Shown: positions 24,372 through 31,688 of the stretch, one piece after another
Position numbering within the stretch: position 1 is the first letter of the stretch
Layout of the letters: each line of letters opens with the position of its first letter
Assembly: GCF_009857445.1 (NCBI RefSeq)
Contig: NZ_WWCN01000024.1
Span: forward strand, 20,202 to 84,201
Direction: 5' to 3'
Length of the DNA: 64,000 nt
Source: Duganella flavida
GTDB lineage: Bacteria; Pseudomonadota; Gammaproteobacteria; Burkholderiales; Burkholderiaceae_D
Position numbers and translations under genes: made by a program
Notes under the pieces: model-generated
What the model saw: the letters and a program-made list of their open reading frames with translations, nothing else
Database searches by the model: none
Told to the model about the DNA's origin: nothing

Positions 24372-25571
24372 TTAGAAGACGAAGTCAATGGCTGCGGAAT
24401 AGACGTTCACCGTGCTGCCCGCGAAACCAGGTTTCGGATTCAGGAAGTAGCCGGCGCCGTCACGCGTCTTAATGCGGTCCATCTGCATTTTGAACGCCAG
24501 CGACTTGTAGAAATCCCAGCGGACGCCGATGGCGTTGGTCGATTGCAGTCCTGTTTTGATTGCTCCGTTTGCACCGGCGCTTAGGCCGGCCAGTGGGCCA
24601 GAGGTCGGTAGTTCTGCGAAGTCGCGGAGGCTGTCCTGTTTTGCGTCACCATGCCAAACGTATGGCACGAATTTTCCAATGCGATAGCCCATCATGACGT
24701 ACCACGAGCTCGTGTCCGGGACCACTCGCGACTCAGTCTTTCGCTTGGCATATTCGGCCTGGCCGACGATGTTGTTGTAGTCCATCGCAATACCAGCAGA
24801 GTTAAACGTGCCCTTGATTTTGGTCAGAGGCATTTGGCTGGCAGCAGAACCGAAGCCAATCTGGTTCAATGCCGCTACAAGACCGTTAAGCCCACTGTCG
24901 TAAATACCGAAGGTGGTATCTACATGTCCGAGTCGGTAGGTGAAAGGACCATTCTCGACCACCAATTGGGTCGAAATTATTGGCCTGAAATCGACGTAGT
25001 AGTTCCCCGGTGCGCGTATCTTGACGCGGCCAATCTGCGCCTGTGCTGAAACGGTGGTGTCGCCGAAGCTATGCTGATACAAGACATCGCCGCCGTCAGC
25101 GCTGCTCACCCCAACCTGCGCGTACAACTCATTCGGCGGGCGAAGCATGATGCTGGCGTAGCCGACGTTGCGCACGTCGGAGATCATGTAGATAGGCAGG
25201 CCGACGCGGCCGAGGCGAACGGAGAAGTCGTCATTTAGCTTGACCTTAGCGAAAGCCCATGCCAACTCCGCGCCGTAGACGTCGTTGGGACCATTCTTGC
25301 GCACGACCCCTTGCGCGGTAAGGGAAATCGTGTCGCTCCATTTTGCCGTGACCTGGATACCGAAGTTCGAATCGACCCCGGTACGAATGTCTTTGCCAAC
25401 GCCTGCGGCCTGATCGACGCGGCTAAATTCTGCTTGGTCAGAATTGGTCGTGGTCAGAGCCCCTGTGCCGAAGCCGCTGATCGTGATCGGAATGCCATCC
25501 TGCGCTTGAGCGGTTAAGGCAAAGGCGTTGAGGACTGCGAAAGCCGATATCGCGAGCTTGGGTCGTTTCAT
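24372..25571 (-). CDS. Outer-membrane porin-like beta-barrel (copy 3)
   Basis: A 399-residue outer-membrane protein with a signal peptide (residues 1-23, ending LTAQA) and terminal AIDFVF. Closely matches porin 2 across the whole length; differences cluster in loop-like segments such as VGVSSADGGDVLYQHS versus VGVNETQGGDILYEHS, as expected for surface loops of diverging duplicates. It is the most upstream gene of the minus-strand tandem and has about 160 bp of non-coding DNA in front of it before the NIPSNAP gene. Confidence 0.83.
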   Translation of the reverse strand: MKRPKLAISAFAVLNAFALTAQAQDGIPITISGFGTGALTTTNSDQAEFSRVDQAAGVGKDIRTGVDSNFGIQVTAKWSDTISLTAQGVVRKNGPNDVYGAELAWAFAKVKLNDDFSVRLGRVGLPIYMISDVRNVGYASIMLRPPNELYAQVGVSSADGGDVLYQHSFGDTTVSAQAQIGRVKIRAPGNYYVDFRPIISTQLVVENGPFTYRLGHVDTTFGIYDSGLNGLVAALNQIGFGSAASQMPLTKIKGTFNSAGIAMDYNNIVGQAEYAKRKTESRVVPDTSSWYVMMGYRIGKFVPYVWHGDAKQDSLRDFAELPTSGPLAGLSAGANGAIKTGLQSTNAIGVRWDFYKSLAFKMQMDRIKTRDGAGYFLNPKPGFAGSTVNVYSAAIDFVF

Positions 25572-25733
25572 TGTGTGTGTCTCCAGTGGTTGGTGGCGTC
25601 TGTTTTTTCGGGACGTTGCGCCATTACTTTGTGCGGCCCGGTAATGTGAATCTGAGGTGTTCTATTTATTGCCGATCTCGTGATAGCTTCTGGCGTCGCT
25701 GCAAGTCTTTTTGCTAGCGCATGCTTACACTCG

Positions 25734-26057
25734 TTACCTAAGCGGAGAGCTTGCCGAAGGTGCTAAGATCGTCGACTCAACACCCAAGATTTCCGTAGCA
25801 TCGAAGTCCCTTACGTCCTCTGCGAACTCCGGGCTGTGCATGTACCTACTTCCGACTTCCTCGACGTCTGCCCAGGCTGGATAGGAGACCAGCATGTGGA
25901 GTCGTGGCTTCTTATCGCTGATAGCAGTCCAGAATCCGTGCGCCTCAATTTCAAACAGCGGGAAGCTGTTCAGATGGCGGGGGCAAATCACTTCCCTATA
26001 GAATGCGAGTGCCTGCGGGGAGCGCAGCGTGTACACGCGAAGTTCGAAGATTCGCAT
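25734..26057 (-). CDS. NIPSNAP-family protein
   Basis: A 107-residue dimeric alpha/beta-barrel protein. The NIPSNAP pattern is visible: FELRVYTLRSPQALAFYREV at the N-terminus, the FPLFEIEAHGFWTAI strand, and LHMLVSYPAWADVEE. Bacterial members are often found with aromatic or hydrocarbon catabolism genes, but their biochemical role is unclear. It lies in the same orientation as the DoxX-like gene upstream (26260-26601), and both face away from the TetR gene at 26783, so they may be its targets. Confidence 0.75.
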   Translation of the reverse strand: MRIFELRVYTLRSPQALAFYREVICPRHLNSFPLFEIEAHGFWTAISDKKPRLHMLVSYPAWADVEEVGSRYMHSPEFAEDVRDFDATEILGVESTILAPSASSPLR

Positions 26058-26259
26058 TGTCGTTTCCTTTGGGGTGAGAGCCGGTCATCAGCCTGTAGGC
26101 CGGTCAGCATGGCGAATTGATGCTGACTAGCGTTGCAAGAGATAGACTTCCACCGATATTCCTCAGTCCGCAGCGTGTGCGGCCGAGCAGATTGAAAACG
26201 GATCGCAGGGATTTCGCCAGGCCCTACGAAGTAACGATGCACGCAGTGATCGAGCGCCC

Positions 26260-26601
26260 CTAAGCTATAGCCTGGTGGATAACGACATCCACTAGAATCA
26301 GTGCGAGAATGCCCACCGCCGGCATGACCTGCGTGATTCGCTCGCGCCATTTCAAAAGCGTCCCCAGCGCCACGAGCATCAGAAGTGACAGTCCAACAAG
26401 CGCGATAGAACGGGTGGCGGGGAACAGTAAGAGCGTCGCCCCCGCGATTTCCAGGCCTGCAGTCAGAATGCGCGACCCTCTTGGGTACCCCCAGCGCTGA
26501 AAGCTGGTCTCGGCGCCGCCGACATTGAAGAGGTTGGCCAGGCCGGCGCCGGCAAATGCTAACGCCGTGATGCCGTTTATTGCGAATGCGGCAATATCCA
26601 T
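26260..26601 (-). CDS. DoxX-like small membrane protein
   Basis: A 113-residue inner-membrane protein with four predicted helices: AFAINGITALAFAGAGLANLF, ILTAGLEIAGATLLLF, IALVGLSLLMLVALGTLL and MPAVGILALILVDVVIH. This is the DoxX/DUF4345-like arrangement. I start at ATG 26601 (MDIAAF), since the open frame upstream to 26742 is basic and would run into the operator region. Function unknown; the family includes subunits of quinone-linked enzymes. Divergent from the TetR gene. Confidence 0.65.
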   Translation of the reverse strand: MDIAAFAINGITALAFAGAGLANLFNVGGAETSFQRWGYPRGSRILTAGLEIAGATLLLFPATRSIALVGLSLLMLVALGTLLKWRERITQVMPAVGILALILVDVVIHQAIA

Positions 26602-26730
26602 CACAGCACCCCGCCTTGCGCGGGAGCGGCGCGCATCTGCCAAAAAACCTCGTGCCCCTGCATAATGTAGGCAAACTGACAGCCTAAATCGACGGTAGTG
26701 CGCATATCGGACCTCAGTTGCGTTCAGACG

Positions 26731-26787
26731 ATACGAAAGCATACCGCATGAGTTCTAACTATACAATACGAAAGTGTATCGCATGAG
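26731..26787. promoter_or_regulatory. Two direct operator repeats in front of a TetR gene
   Basis: Repeat 1 at 26731-26752 and repeat 2 at 26766-26787 both read ATACGAAAG, two variable bases, TAYCGCATGAG, 35 bp apart. Each contains ATAC...GTAT-type dyad symmetry, and repeat 2 overlaps the start codon of the TetR gene (26783). Together with the palindrome at 17735 this gives a common core ATACGAAAnnrTAyCG. Confidence 0.7.
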
Positions 26788-27424
26788 CAACACAGGTTCT
26801 AGGAAGTGGCGCGAGGATGATCCGCGCAGAATACGTATGGGAGAGAAGCGCGCTGAGATTCTGAATGCTGCACGGCCCATCCTGCTAAGGGATGGCTTGG
26901 GTGGGACTTCGCTTGACCGTGTGGCGGCCGAAGGGAAAATATCCAAAATGACCCTTTATCGGCACTTTTCCAGCAAGGAAGCGCTGTTCGAAGGGCTCGT
27001 CATGTCCATGTGCGAGTACATTCGCATTGGCCTTGAAAACGCTCCGCTGGCAGACATAAATTTGCCTGCCGAAAAACGGCTCAGAGAGGAGCTGCATGCT
27101 TTTGCATTTGCGCTTATTCAGCCTGACGCGTTGGCGCTTTACCGAGTGATCGTTTCGGACGGATGGCGAATTCCCAATCTCTCCAGCGTCTTCGAGCAGA
27201 CTGGCATGCGCTTAATTAGAAAGCGGATATCGGACTTGCTTGAATTCGGTGGAGTGGCGGCGGATAGAAGAGGCCAAATTGCGGGCGAGGTTGTCGCATT
27301 GACGCTAGGCGATGCGTACCAACGTGCTATTTTGGGTATCGCCCAGGAAAATGACCGTGAGGTGTTTGAACAGCAGATTGAGGTCGCCATTGCTCACGCG
27401 TTTCAAGGGCTTGGTTCGGTTTGA
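26783..27424 (+). CDS. TetR/AcrR-family transcriptional regulator
   Basis: A 213-residue regulator. The N-terminal HTH is clear: ILNAARPILLRDGLGGTSLDRVAAEGKIS followed by KMTLYRHFSSKEALFEGLV (residues about 29-75). The C-terminal domain (YQRAILGIAQENDREVFEQQ) resembles the AcrR C-terminal-like domain of several TetR proteins. The ATG at 26783 is used; a GTG nine bases upstream is possible. The operator repeats overlapping its start suggest autoregulation, and the same motif at 17735 suggests a second target. Ligand unknown. Confidence 0.88.
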   Translation: MSNTGSRKWREDDPRRIRMGEKRAEILNAARPILLRDGLGGTSLDRVAAEGKISKMTLYRHFSSKEALFEGLVMSMCEYIRIGLENAPLADINLPAEKRLREELHAFAFALIQPDALALYRVIVSDGWRIPNLSSVFEQTGMRLIRKRISDLLEFGGVAADRRGQIAGEVVALTLGDAYQRAILGIAQENDREVFEQQIEVAIAHAFQGLGSV

Positions 27425-27443
27425 TCTGACAGTTGCCAGATCA
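27422..27443 (+). terminator. Hairpin at the stop codon of the TetR gene
   Basis: TGATCTG (27422-27428) pairs with CAGATCA (27437-27443) around an 8-nt loop, starting inside the stop codon and followed by GTTAGAATTTTC. A plausible short intrinsic terminator. Confidence 0.45.
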
Positions 27444-27586
27444 GTTAGAATTTTCCAGGAGCCGCCATTCACTAATGTTAGACCTTCGGGATGACCATTT
27501 GGAAGTCAGGGCGCGTGAGATAGTGAAACTTGCATCGAGCGTTTAAGAGATGCGTCATTGCAGGACTCAAAATAAAGCAGGTGGGA

Positions 27587-28501
27587 ATGACAAACTACAT
27601 TCCGAGGCCAGGTAGGCAAACAGGGCAAACAATCAGCTGGTTTACTCCGACAACGGAATTTTCCAATGTGTGCTGCGTCTACTGTGGCGTTACCTTGCAT
27701 GGACCTTGTGCTCCGGAGTCGGACAAGGAGCACCTCGTTGCTAGGAACTTTGTACCGACTGGAACGATGAAAAGCCCAGCGTTCAATTTCATCTTTCGAG
27801 CATGTCGCGTATGCAATTCCCGTAAAGCTGACGCAGAACGGCACGTTTCGAGCGTGACGTTATTCAATTCACCTAGCCGCTTCGAGAGTGCTCACGTTAA
27901 CGAGATCGCACTTCGAAAAGGGAAGAGCGATTTTCACCCAAATAAAAAGGGCGTCCTAGTGCAGGATGCGCACGAAAATCTGACTATTCGCGGCGCATTC
28001 GGCCCCATGTCCGTTAGCTTCGGAATGGTGGGGCCGCCTCGTTTGGATATTCACAAGACAGGCGAGCTTGCATTTAGCCATATACAAGGCTTGTTCGCGC
28101 TTATTTGTACGGAGGACTATCAAGACCCGCTAAAAATGCGCTTGCTCCCCCAGGAGCAGTTCATCTGGTACGACTGGTACACATACAGCGACTGGGGCAA
28201 TCCCCAGGCGGTGGAAATCGCGAAGAGAGTCAATAGTTGGGAATGCCTGGCAAATATTGACTCAGCCGAAGGCTACTTTAAGGCTACGTTACGTCAAAGT
28301 GACGAAGGCTTGTTCTGGGCACTGGAATGGAATCAGTACTTAAGGCTTGTAGGCGGTATTAGTTTATCGCGTATGTCGGTTTTTGAAGGGCTACCGGATG
28401 AAGGATGGATGGCAACACCGGAGGGACGAATGCGGCAAAACATACCGCACGATACCGATTCCGATCAACTATTTTCGGGAGTTGTCTCTCAGTCTGAATG
28501 A
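27587..28501 (+). CDS. HNH-like treble-clef protein, putative nuclease
   Basis: A 304-residue protein, function not recognised beyond its N-terminal zinc/HNH-like module: CVYCG, SDKEHLVARNFVP (the EH..R stretch in place of the HNH core His) and FRACRVCNSRKADAERH, the C..CN..K second half. This is the arrangement of group-I-intron-like and CRISPR/restriction HNH proteins, so nucleic-acid cleavage is likely. The remaining 200 residues are unique and Trp/Tyr-rich (FIWYDWYTYSDW). I start at ATG 27587, which has GGTGGGA ahead of it. It stands next to the EACC1/zincin operon, convergent with it. Confidence 0.6.
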   Translation: MTNYIPRPGRQTGQTISWFTPTTEFSNVCCVYCGVTLHGPCAPESDKEHLVARNFVPTGTMKSPAFNFIFRACRVCNSRKADAERHVSSVTLFNSPSRFESAHVNEIALRKGKSDFHPNKKGVLVQDAHENLTIRGAFGPMSVSFGMVGPPRLDIHKTGELAFSHIQGLFALICTEDYQDPLKMRLLPQEQFIWYDWYTYSDWGNPQAVEIAKRVNSWECLANIDSAEGYFKATLRQSDEGLFWALEWNQYLRLVGGISLSRMSVFEGLPDEGWMATPEGRMRQNIPHDTDSDQLFSGVVSQSE

Positions 28502-28608
28502 TCCGAGAGCTTTCTCACACTGGGGATAAGCCAGCGCGGCTTGCGCTTGTGTCGTCCCACATCCAGTGGAGAGCGAGCTCACGCCACCATGCAAATTGCA
28601 CCTTCGAA

Positions 28609-29652
28609 TCAGATGTATTTATTGTTTTCCGCCGATGGCGGCATGATCCGAAGATGACTCCGCTGAATAGGGAAAATTTGGCCGTGATCGAAGGCGTTCG
28701 CTAGAACCTTGACCAGTCCCTCGGCTACTTCTGTTTGCTGCAAATAGGATTCCAGCTTGGGCAGCAGAACCTGGCTGCTCGGTATGGACTTTTTATCGTA
28801 GACAGCGAAAGCCGCGCGTGCGGATGCGCCGGTGAGAAGCAGAGCGAGCAGCTGAATGGACTCTTGCTCCATCTCATTAAAAAACATCGTCTGCCTCACA
28901 GCAGAATCGGGCGGGTACATATCATCCAATGGTGTAGGGCGAAACCGGAGATTGTCGTTGTATTCGACTAGCGGTATGTCGTGCTTAAGCTGATTGGCCC
29001 AGTCGTCGTGGCTTAACCGGACAAAGTCTTTCGGATACGACACCTTGAGATTGTCATACAGAAGAGTGGCGAGATAACGAGTGTTGAGTACGGCTCCCTG
29101 GTGGATGGCGCGCACCTGCAGTTCTAATCCGAAGGATAATAAGGAGCTTAGGACATGGCTACGATCTTCGTTGGATGGCGCGGCACCCCTTGGCTTGTTG
29201 GCGGCACGCATACGGTATTGGAACCATTTGCTTTCCTGCCCAGCCAGTTGCATCGTCGATAGGTACTGAAGATTGGTTGCGGCCCGATGAAACGTCTCCG
29301 GGCTTTTGATGTCCTTCGTCGCGAACCGCCACCATGGTAGCTCGTCTTCCAGGTTGCGCACTGTTGCACTGTCGTCGACGACATCGAGACTGGCGCTGCA
29401 AGAAAGTAGCGAGAGTATCTGCATCTGATTAGGGCTGTAGCCCAAGTCGTTAGCATCTTTCGTAGCGTCAATTGCCACGCTCATCGCCAATCGAAATGCA
29501 CTTTTCTTGGCGCCCTCCAACCTCGCTGTCAATCCGGCTTCATCTCCGAACGCCCTCAAATGATACAGTTCTGCAGAGATGGCGTGGCACTCGGCGATAT
29601 CCATGACGTTGAATGCCTTATCTGGCGAGAACACTTTGGTATTGGCCGGCAA
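28609..29652 (-). CDS. Uncharacterised protein; in-frame continuation of the zincin gene after a TGA
   Basis: A 347-residue frame with no recognised domain, mostly helical (AECHAISAELYHLRAFGD, LQVRAIHQGAVLNTRYLATLLYD). No good start codon: the first usable one is TTG at 29652, only four codons after the TGA that ends the gene upstream (29665), and in the same frame. The sequence WTTR joins the two. The two frames may therefore be one gene of about 550 codons broken by a single nonsense codon, or two coupled genes. The N-terminal HExxH part is in the upstream piece. Codon use on both sides of the TGA looks alike. Confidence 0.6.
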   Translation of the reverse strand: MPANTKVFSPDKAFNVMDIAECHAISAELYHLRAFGDEAGLTARLEGAKKSAFRLAMSVAIDATKDANDLGYSPNQMQILSLLSCSASLDVVDDSATVRNLEDELPWWRFATKDIKSPETFHRAATNLQYLSTMQLAGQESKWFQYRMRAANKPRGAAPSNEDRSHVLSSLLSFGLELQVRAIHQGAVLNTRYLATLLYDNLKVSYPKDFVRLSHDDWANQLKHDIPLVEYNDNLRFRPTPLDDMYPPDSAVRQTMFFNEMEQESIQLLALLLTGASARAAFAVYDKKSIPSSQVLLPKLESYLQQTEVAEGLVKVLANAFDHGQIFPIQRSHLRIMPPSAENNKYI

Positions 29653-29664
29653 ACGGGTAGTCCA

Positions 29665-30267
29665 TCATGTCCGCACGAGTGAGCAGTCGCACCGGTCCAT
29701 CAGGTATGCGTAAGACGAATTCATCAAGTTGACCAGTTCTCCCATCGTCAACTCGGAATATTTCGTCGCTGCGCCGTTTCCGAAGAAAATTGCACGTAAC
29801 TGTATGAGTTTTTCCAAGGCCTCAATGGTGTGAATGACGTAAGCTTTCGTCTGCGCCGACTGCGGATCGACATCAGCGCGGAAGGCGCCTTTCCACGTCA
29901 CGCGATTGAAGAAAGAGCGAGGGGACTGAAACTCCGGAAAGTGCCCGCTAGCTTCCTTGTATTTTTTCAATACAAAGAGGATGTCCCTGAAAATTGTCTG
30001 GTTTAACCTCCAATTAAAGACACCAGCTGGGGTCGAGTACATCAGGGCGTGATGGGCCAGCTCGTGCTGTTCTAGCAGGTAAGCTTTTTTCTCCGTTGGG
30101 TCACACTGTGCCCATGCCGACGAAAAGGTGGAGAGCAGACCGCCGGTCAGTTTCTTATCTAGGTGCTTCGACAGTGAAAAATCATGTCGCACCGAGGCGG
30201 CAAGAAAGGAAATGTCATAGGTCCCATGTGCATCTGACCAAAGTAGGTCAGAGTCCGGAGAGGTCAT
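29665..30267 (-). CDS. Putative zincin-like protein (HELAH), EACC1-associated
   Basis: A 200-residue protein with HELAH at residues 68-72 (context LLEQHELAHHALMYSTPAG), the zinc-binding motif of many metallopeptidases. No classical third ligand can be assigned with confidence in this piece; candidates lie in the following frame (28609-29652). No signal peptide or TM helix. Its first 20 bp overlap the end of the small EACC1-like gene (30248-30592), so the two are translationally coupled. In the conflict systems described by Aravind and colleagues, EACC1 proteins accompany effector peptidases, which would fit this pairing. Confidence 0.6.
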   Translation of the reverse strand: MTSPDSDLLWSDAHGTYDISFLAASVRHDFSLSKHLDKKLTGGLLSTFSSAWAQCDPTEKKAYLLEQHELAHHALMYSTPAGVFNWRLNQTIFRDILFVLKKYKEASGHFPEFQSPRSFFNRVTWKGAFRADVDPQSAQTKAYVIHTIEALEKLIQLRAIFFGNGAATKYSELTMGELVNLMNSSYAYLMDRCDCSLVRT

Positions 30268-30592
30268 GGGTGAGTTCCTTCACTTGGGCGCTAGTGAGTT
30301 TACCGGTCACGGTGATCGTCCGATCGCCATTCATTACTGTGACTGATTGCTCCGGTGCCCGCTGACTGATAATTTCCTTTACCAGTCCCAAAAAGGCTGC
30401 AATTGCCTCGAGGCCGCCATTTTGCATAAAACTTAGCAAAAGCGTCAACGTTTCGCTGTCCTGGTTGAGCGCCCGGTTTGGCAGGGCGACATCAAATGTG
30501 CGAGCCCCAATTTCGGTGCCTTCCAACGCCGTAGCGAACTGGGCACACGAGAGAGTGTCGAGGAAAACTAGTTTGACTGAGATCTGTTCCAT
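30248..30592 (-). CDS. Small EACC1-like (effector-associated constant component) protein
   Basis: A 114-residue protein. Layout: an N-terminal strand region, a leucine-rich helix LTLLLSFMQNGGLEAIAAFLGLVKEII (about 49-75), then a beta pair SVTVMNGDRTITVTG and a final helix LTSAQVKELTHDL. This order and the paired short strands ending in xVxGDRxIxVxG resemble EACC1 proteins of NTP-dependent bacterial conflict systems, as I remember the family; no search was possible. It is first in a minus-strand operon with the HExxH protein, with a 20-bp overlap. Expected role: adapter linking a sensor to an effector. Confidence 0.5.
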   Translation of the reverse strand: MEQISVKLVFLDTLSCAQFATALEGTEIGARTFDVALPNRALNQDSETLTLLLSFMQNGGLEAIAAFLGLVKEIISQRAPEQSVTVMNGDRTITVTGKLTSAQVKELTHDLSGL

Positions 30593-30815
30593 AGCGGATA
30601 TCCATTATTTAAAATGAAATACAAACTAGCATTACTTTCTCAGTTCCACAAGTGGTGAAGCGGATTATTTGGTCTCTAGGGCAGCGGTTGAAAATAGTTG
30701 ATTCAGACACTCGCTCCTCGGCAATACACTCCTGTTTGGTGTCCAGCTGGCGCTTGCTCGTTCTTTGTACAGTATGGGCCTGTGGGGCGTTGGCATGCGG
30801 AACCCTAAGATAGAG

Positions 30816-30844
30816 CTTGTTTCAAGTGCGTTGCGATGTAGAAT
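30816..30844 (+). promoter_or_regulatory. Promoter of first duplicated solute-binding gene
   Basis: CTTGTT/TTGTTT at 30816-30822 and TAGAAT at 30839-30844, 24 bp before the ATG at 30868. The stretch GTAGAATAGTTC-AC recurs in front of the paralogue at 32750. Confidence 0.55.
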
Positions 30845-30867
30845 AGTTCAACACACTGGAGATCATC

Positions 30868-31626
30868 ATGCACCGCGTTGTCTTTGCCTTCACTTTGGCG
30901 CTTTTGCTGAGCGGTCAGGCCGGCGCAGTTACCATGCACATCTGTACGGGGGAGACGCCGCCATATAGCACCGGCGCTGCTAGCGGCACTGCCGATCGCT
31001 TGATATTGCAAGCAGCAAAGGAAGTGGGGCTCACTATCGAGTACCACAGCGCACCTCTTGCACGCTGTCGGGAGGAGATCCGCCTCAATTTGTCCGATGG
31101 CTTCCCCGCCGCACCATATTCGAAGTTGAGCTCCGGGTACTGCGTTTTCCCTATGAAGGGTAGCGACCCCGATATTGAACGCGCTGTTTTGATTCGGAGG
31201 ACGTTAGTGTTTCGCCGTATCGGTAGCAAGGCGGAATGGAGCGGCACCGAATTCTCCGAACTGACCACGCCTGTGCTGGTGCAGTTCGGCGCCTACCTGC
31301 AACGAGACAATTTGAAGGCGATTGGTGCTCAGGTAGACGATAGCGGTAGGTCCGTGGAAGTCAATTTCGCCAAGATGTTGGCTGGACGTGCCGACCTCGC
31401 GGTGGCGCCGGAGCAGAGCGGACTCGCCATGCTTGAGGCACCGTCGTATGCTGGCAAGATTGAAGCACTTCCAATTCCATTCAGTAACCAGGCCTACTAC
31501 CTGATCGTATCTAAGCGCTTCTACGAGGCTAACTCAGAACTGATGCAGAAGCTCTGGGACGCCATGGGGCGTATTCGACGCTCCCAAGAGCAGATAGCTC
31601 AGCGGAAAACCACGCGCAGGCGGTGA
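30868..31626 (+). CDS. Periplasmic solute-binding-like protein (paralogue A)
   Basis: A 252-residue exported protein with a signal peptide (residues 1-20, ending GQAGA). The mature part is a family 3-like binding fold: VTMHICTGETPPY, RLILQAAKEVGLTIEYHSAPLARC, FPMKGSDPDIERAVLIRRTLVFRR, NFAKMLAGRADLAVAPE and QAYYLIVSKRFYEANSELM. It lacks any transporter partner. A paralogue with the same motifs in the same order is at 32750, with an unrelated AT-rich gene between them. Two Cys pairs (HICTGE, LARCRE/GYCVF) may form disulfides. Confidence 0.75.
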   Translation: MHRVVFAFTLALLLSGQAGAVTMHICTGETPPYSTGAASGTADRLILQAAKEVGLTIEYHSAPLARCREEIRLNLSDGFPAAPYSKLSSGYCVFPMKGSDPDIERAVLIRRTLVFRRIGSKAEWSGTEFSELTTPVLVQFGAYLQRDNLKAIGAQVDDSGRSVEVNFAKMLAGRADLAVAPEQSGLAMLEAPSYAGKIEALPIPFSNQAYYLIVSKRFYEANSELMQKLWDAMGRIRRSQEQIAQRKTTRRR

Positions 31627-31688
31627 GCTTTGATTTAGGAACTCCATTGGCAAGCCTTGTACTTTGGAGTGATATTCGTTGATCGCAT

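Larger units (their letters stand above)
22086..25571 (-). repeat. Tandem duplication of the porin plus PstS-like two-gene unit
   Basis: Two adjacent copies of the same unit: 22086-23710 and 23950-25571. Gene lengths, the 11-bp spacer between the two genes, and long stretches of protein and DNA are conserved between copies, indicating a fairly recent local duplication. A third, diverged unit is at 15824-17441. Confidence 0.8.

Noticed and set aside
29653..29667. TGA read as selenocysteine
   Set aside because: No SECIS-like hairpin could be identified just after the TGA and the position is not near a redox motif; a nonsense change is simpler.
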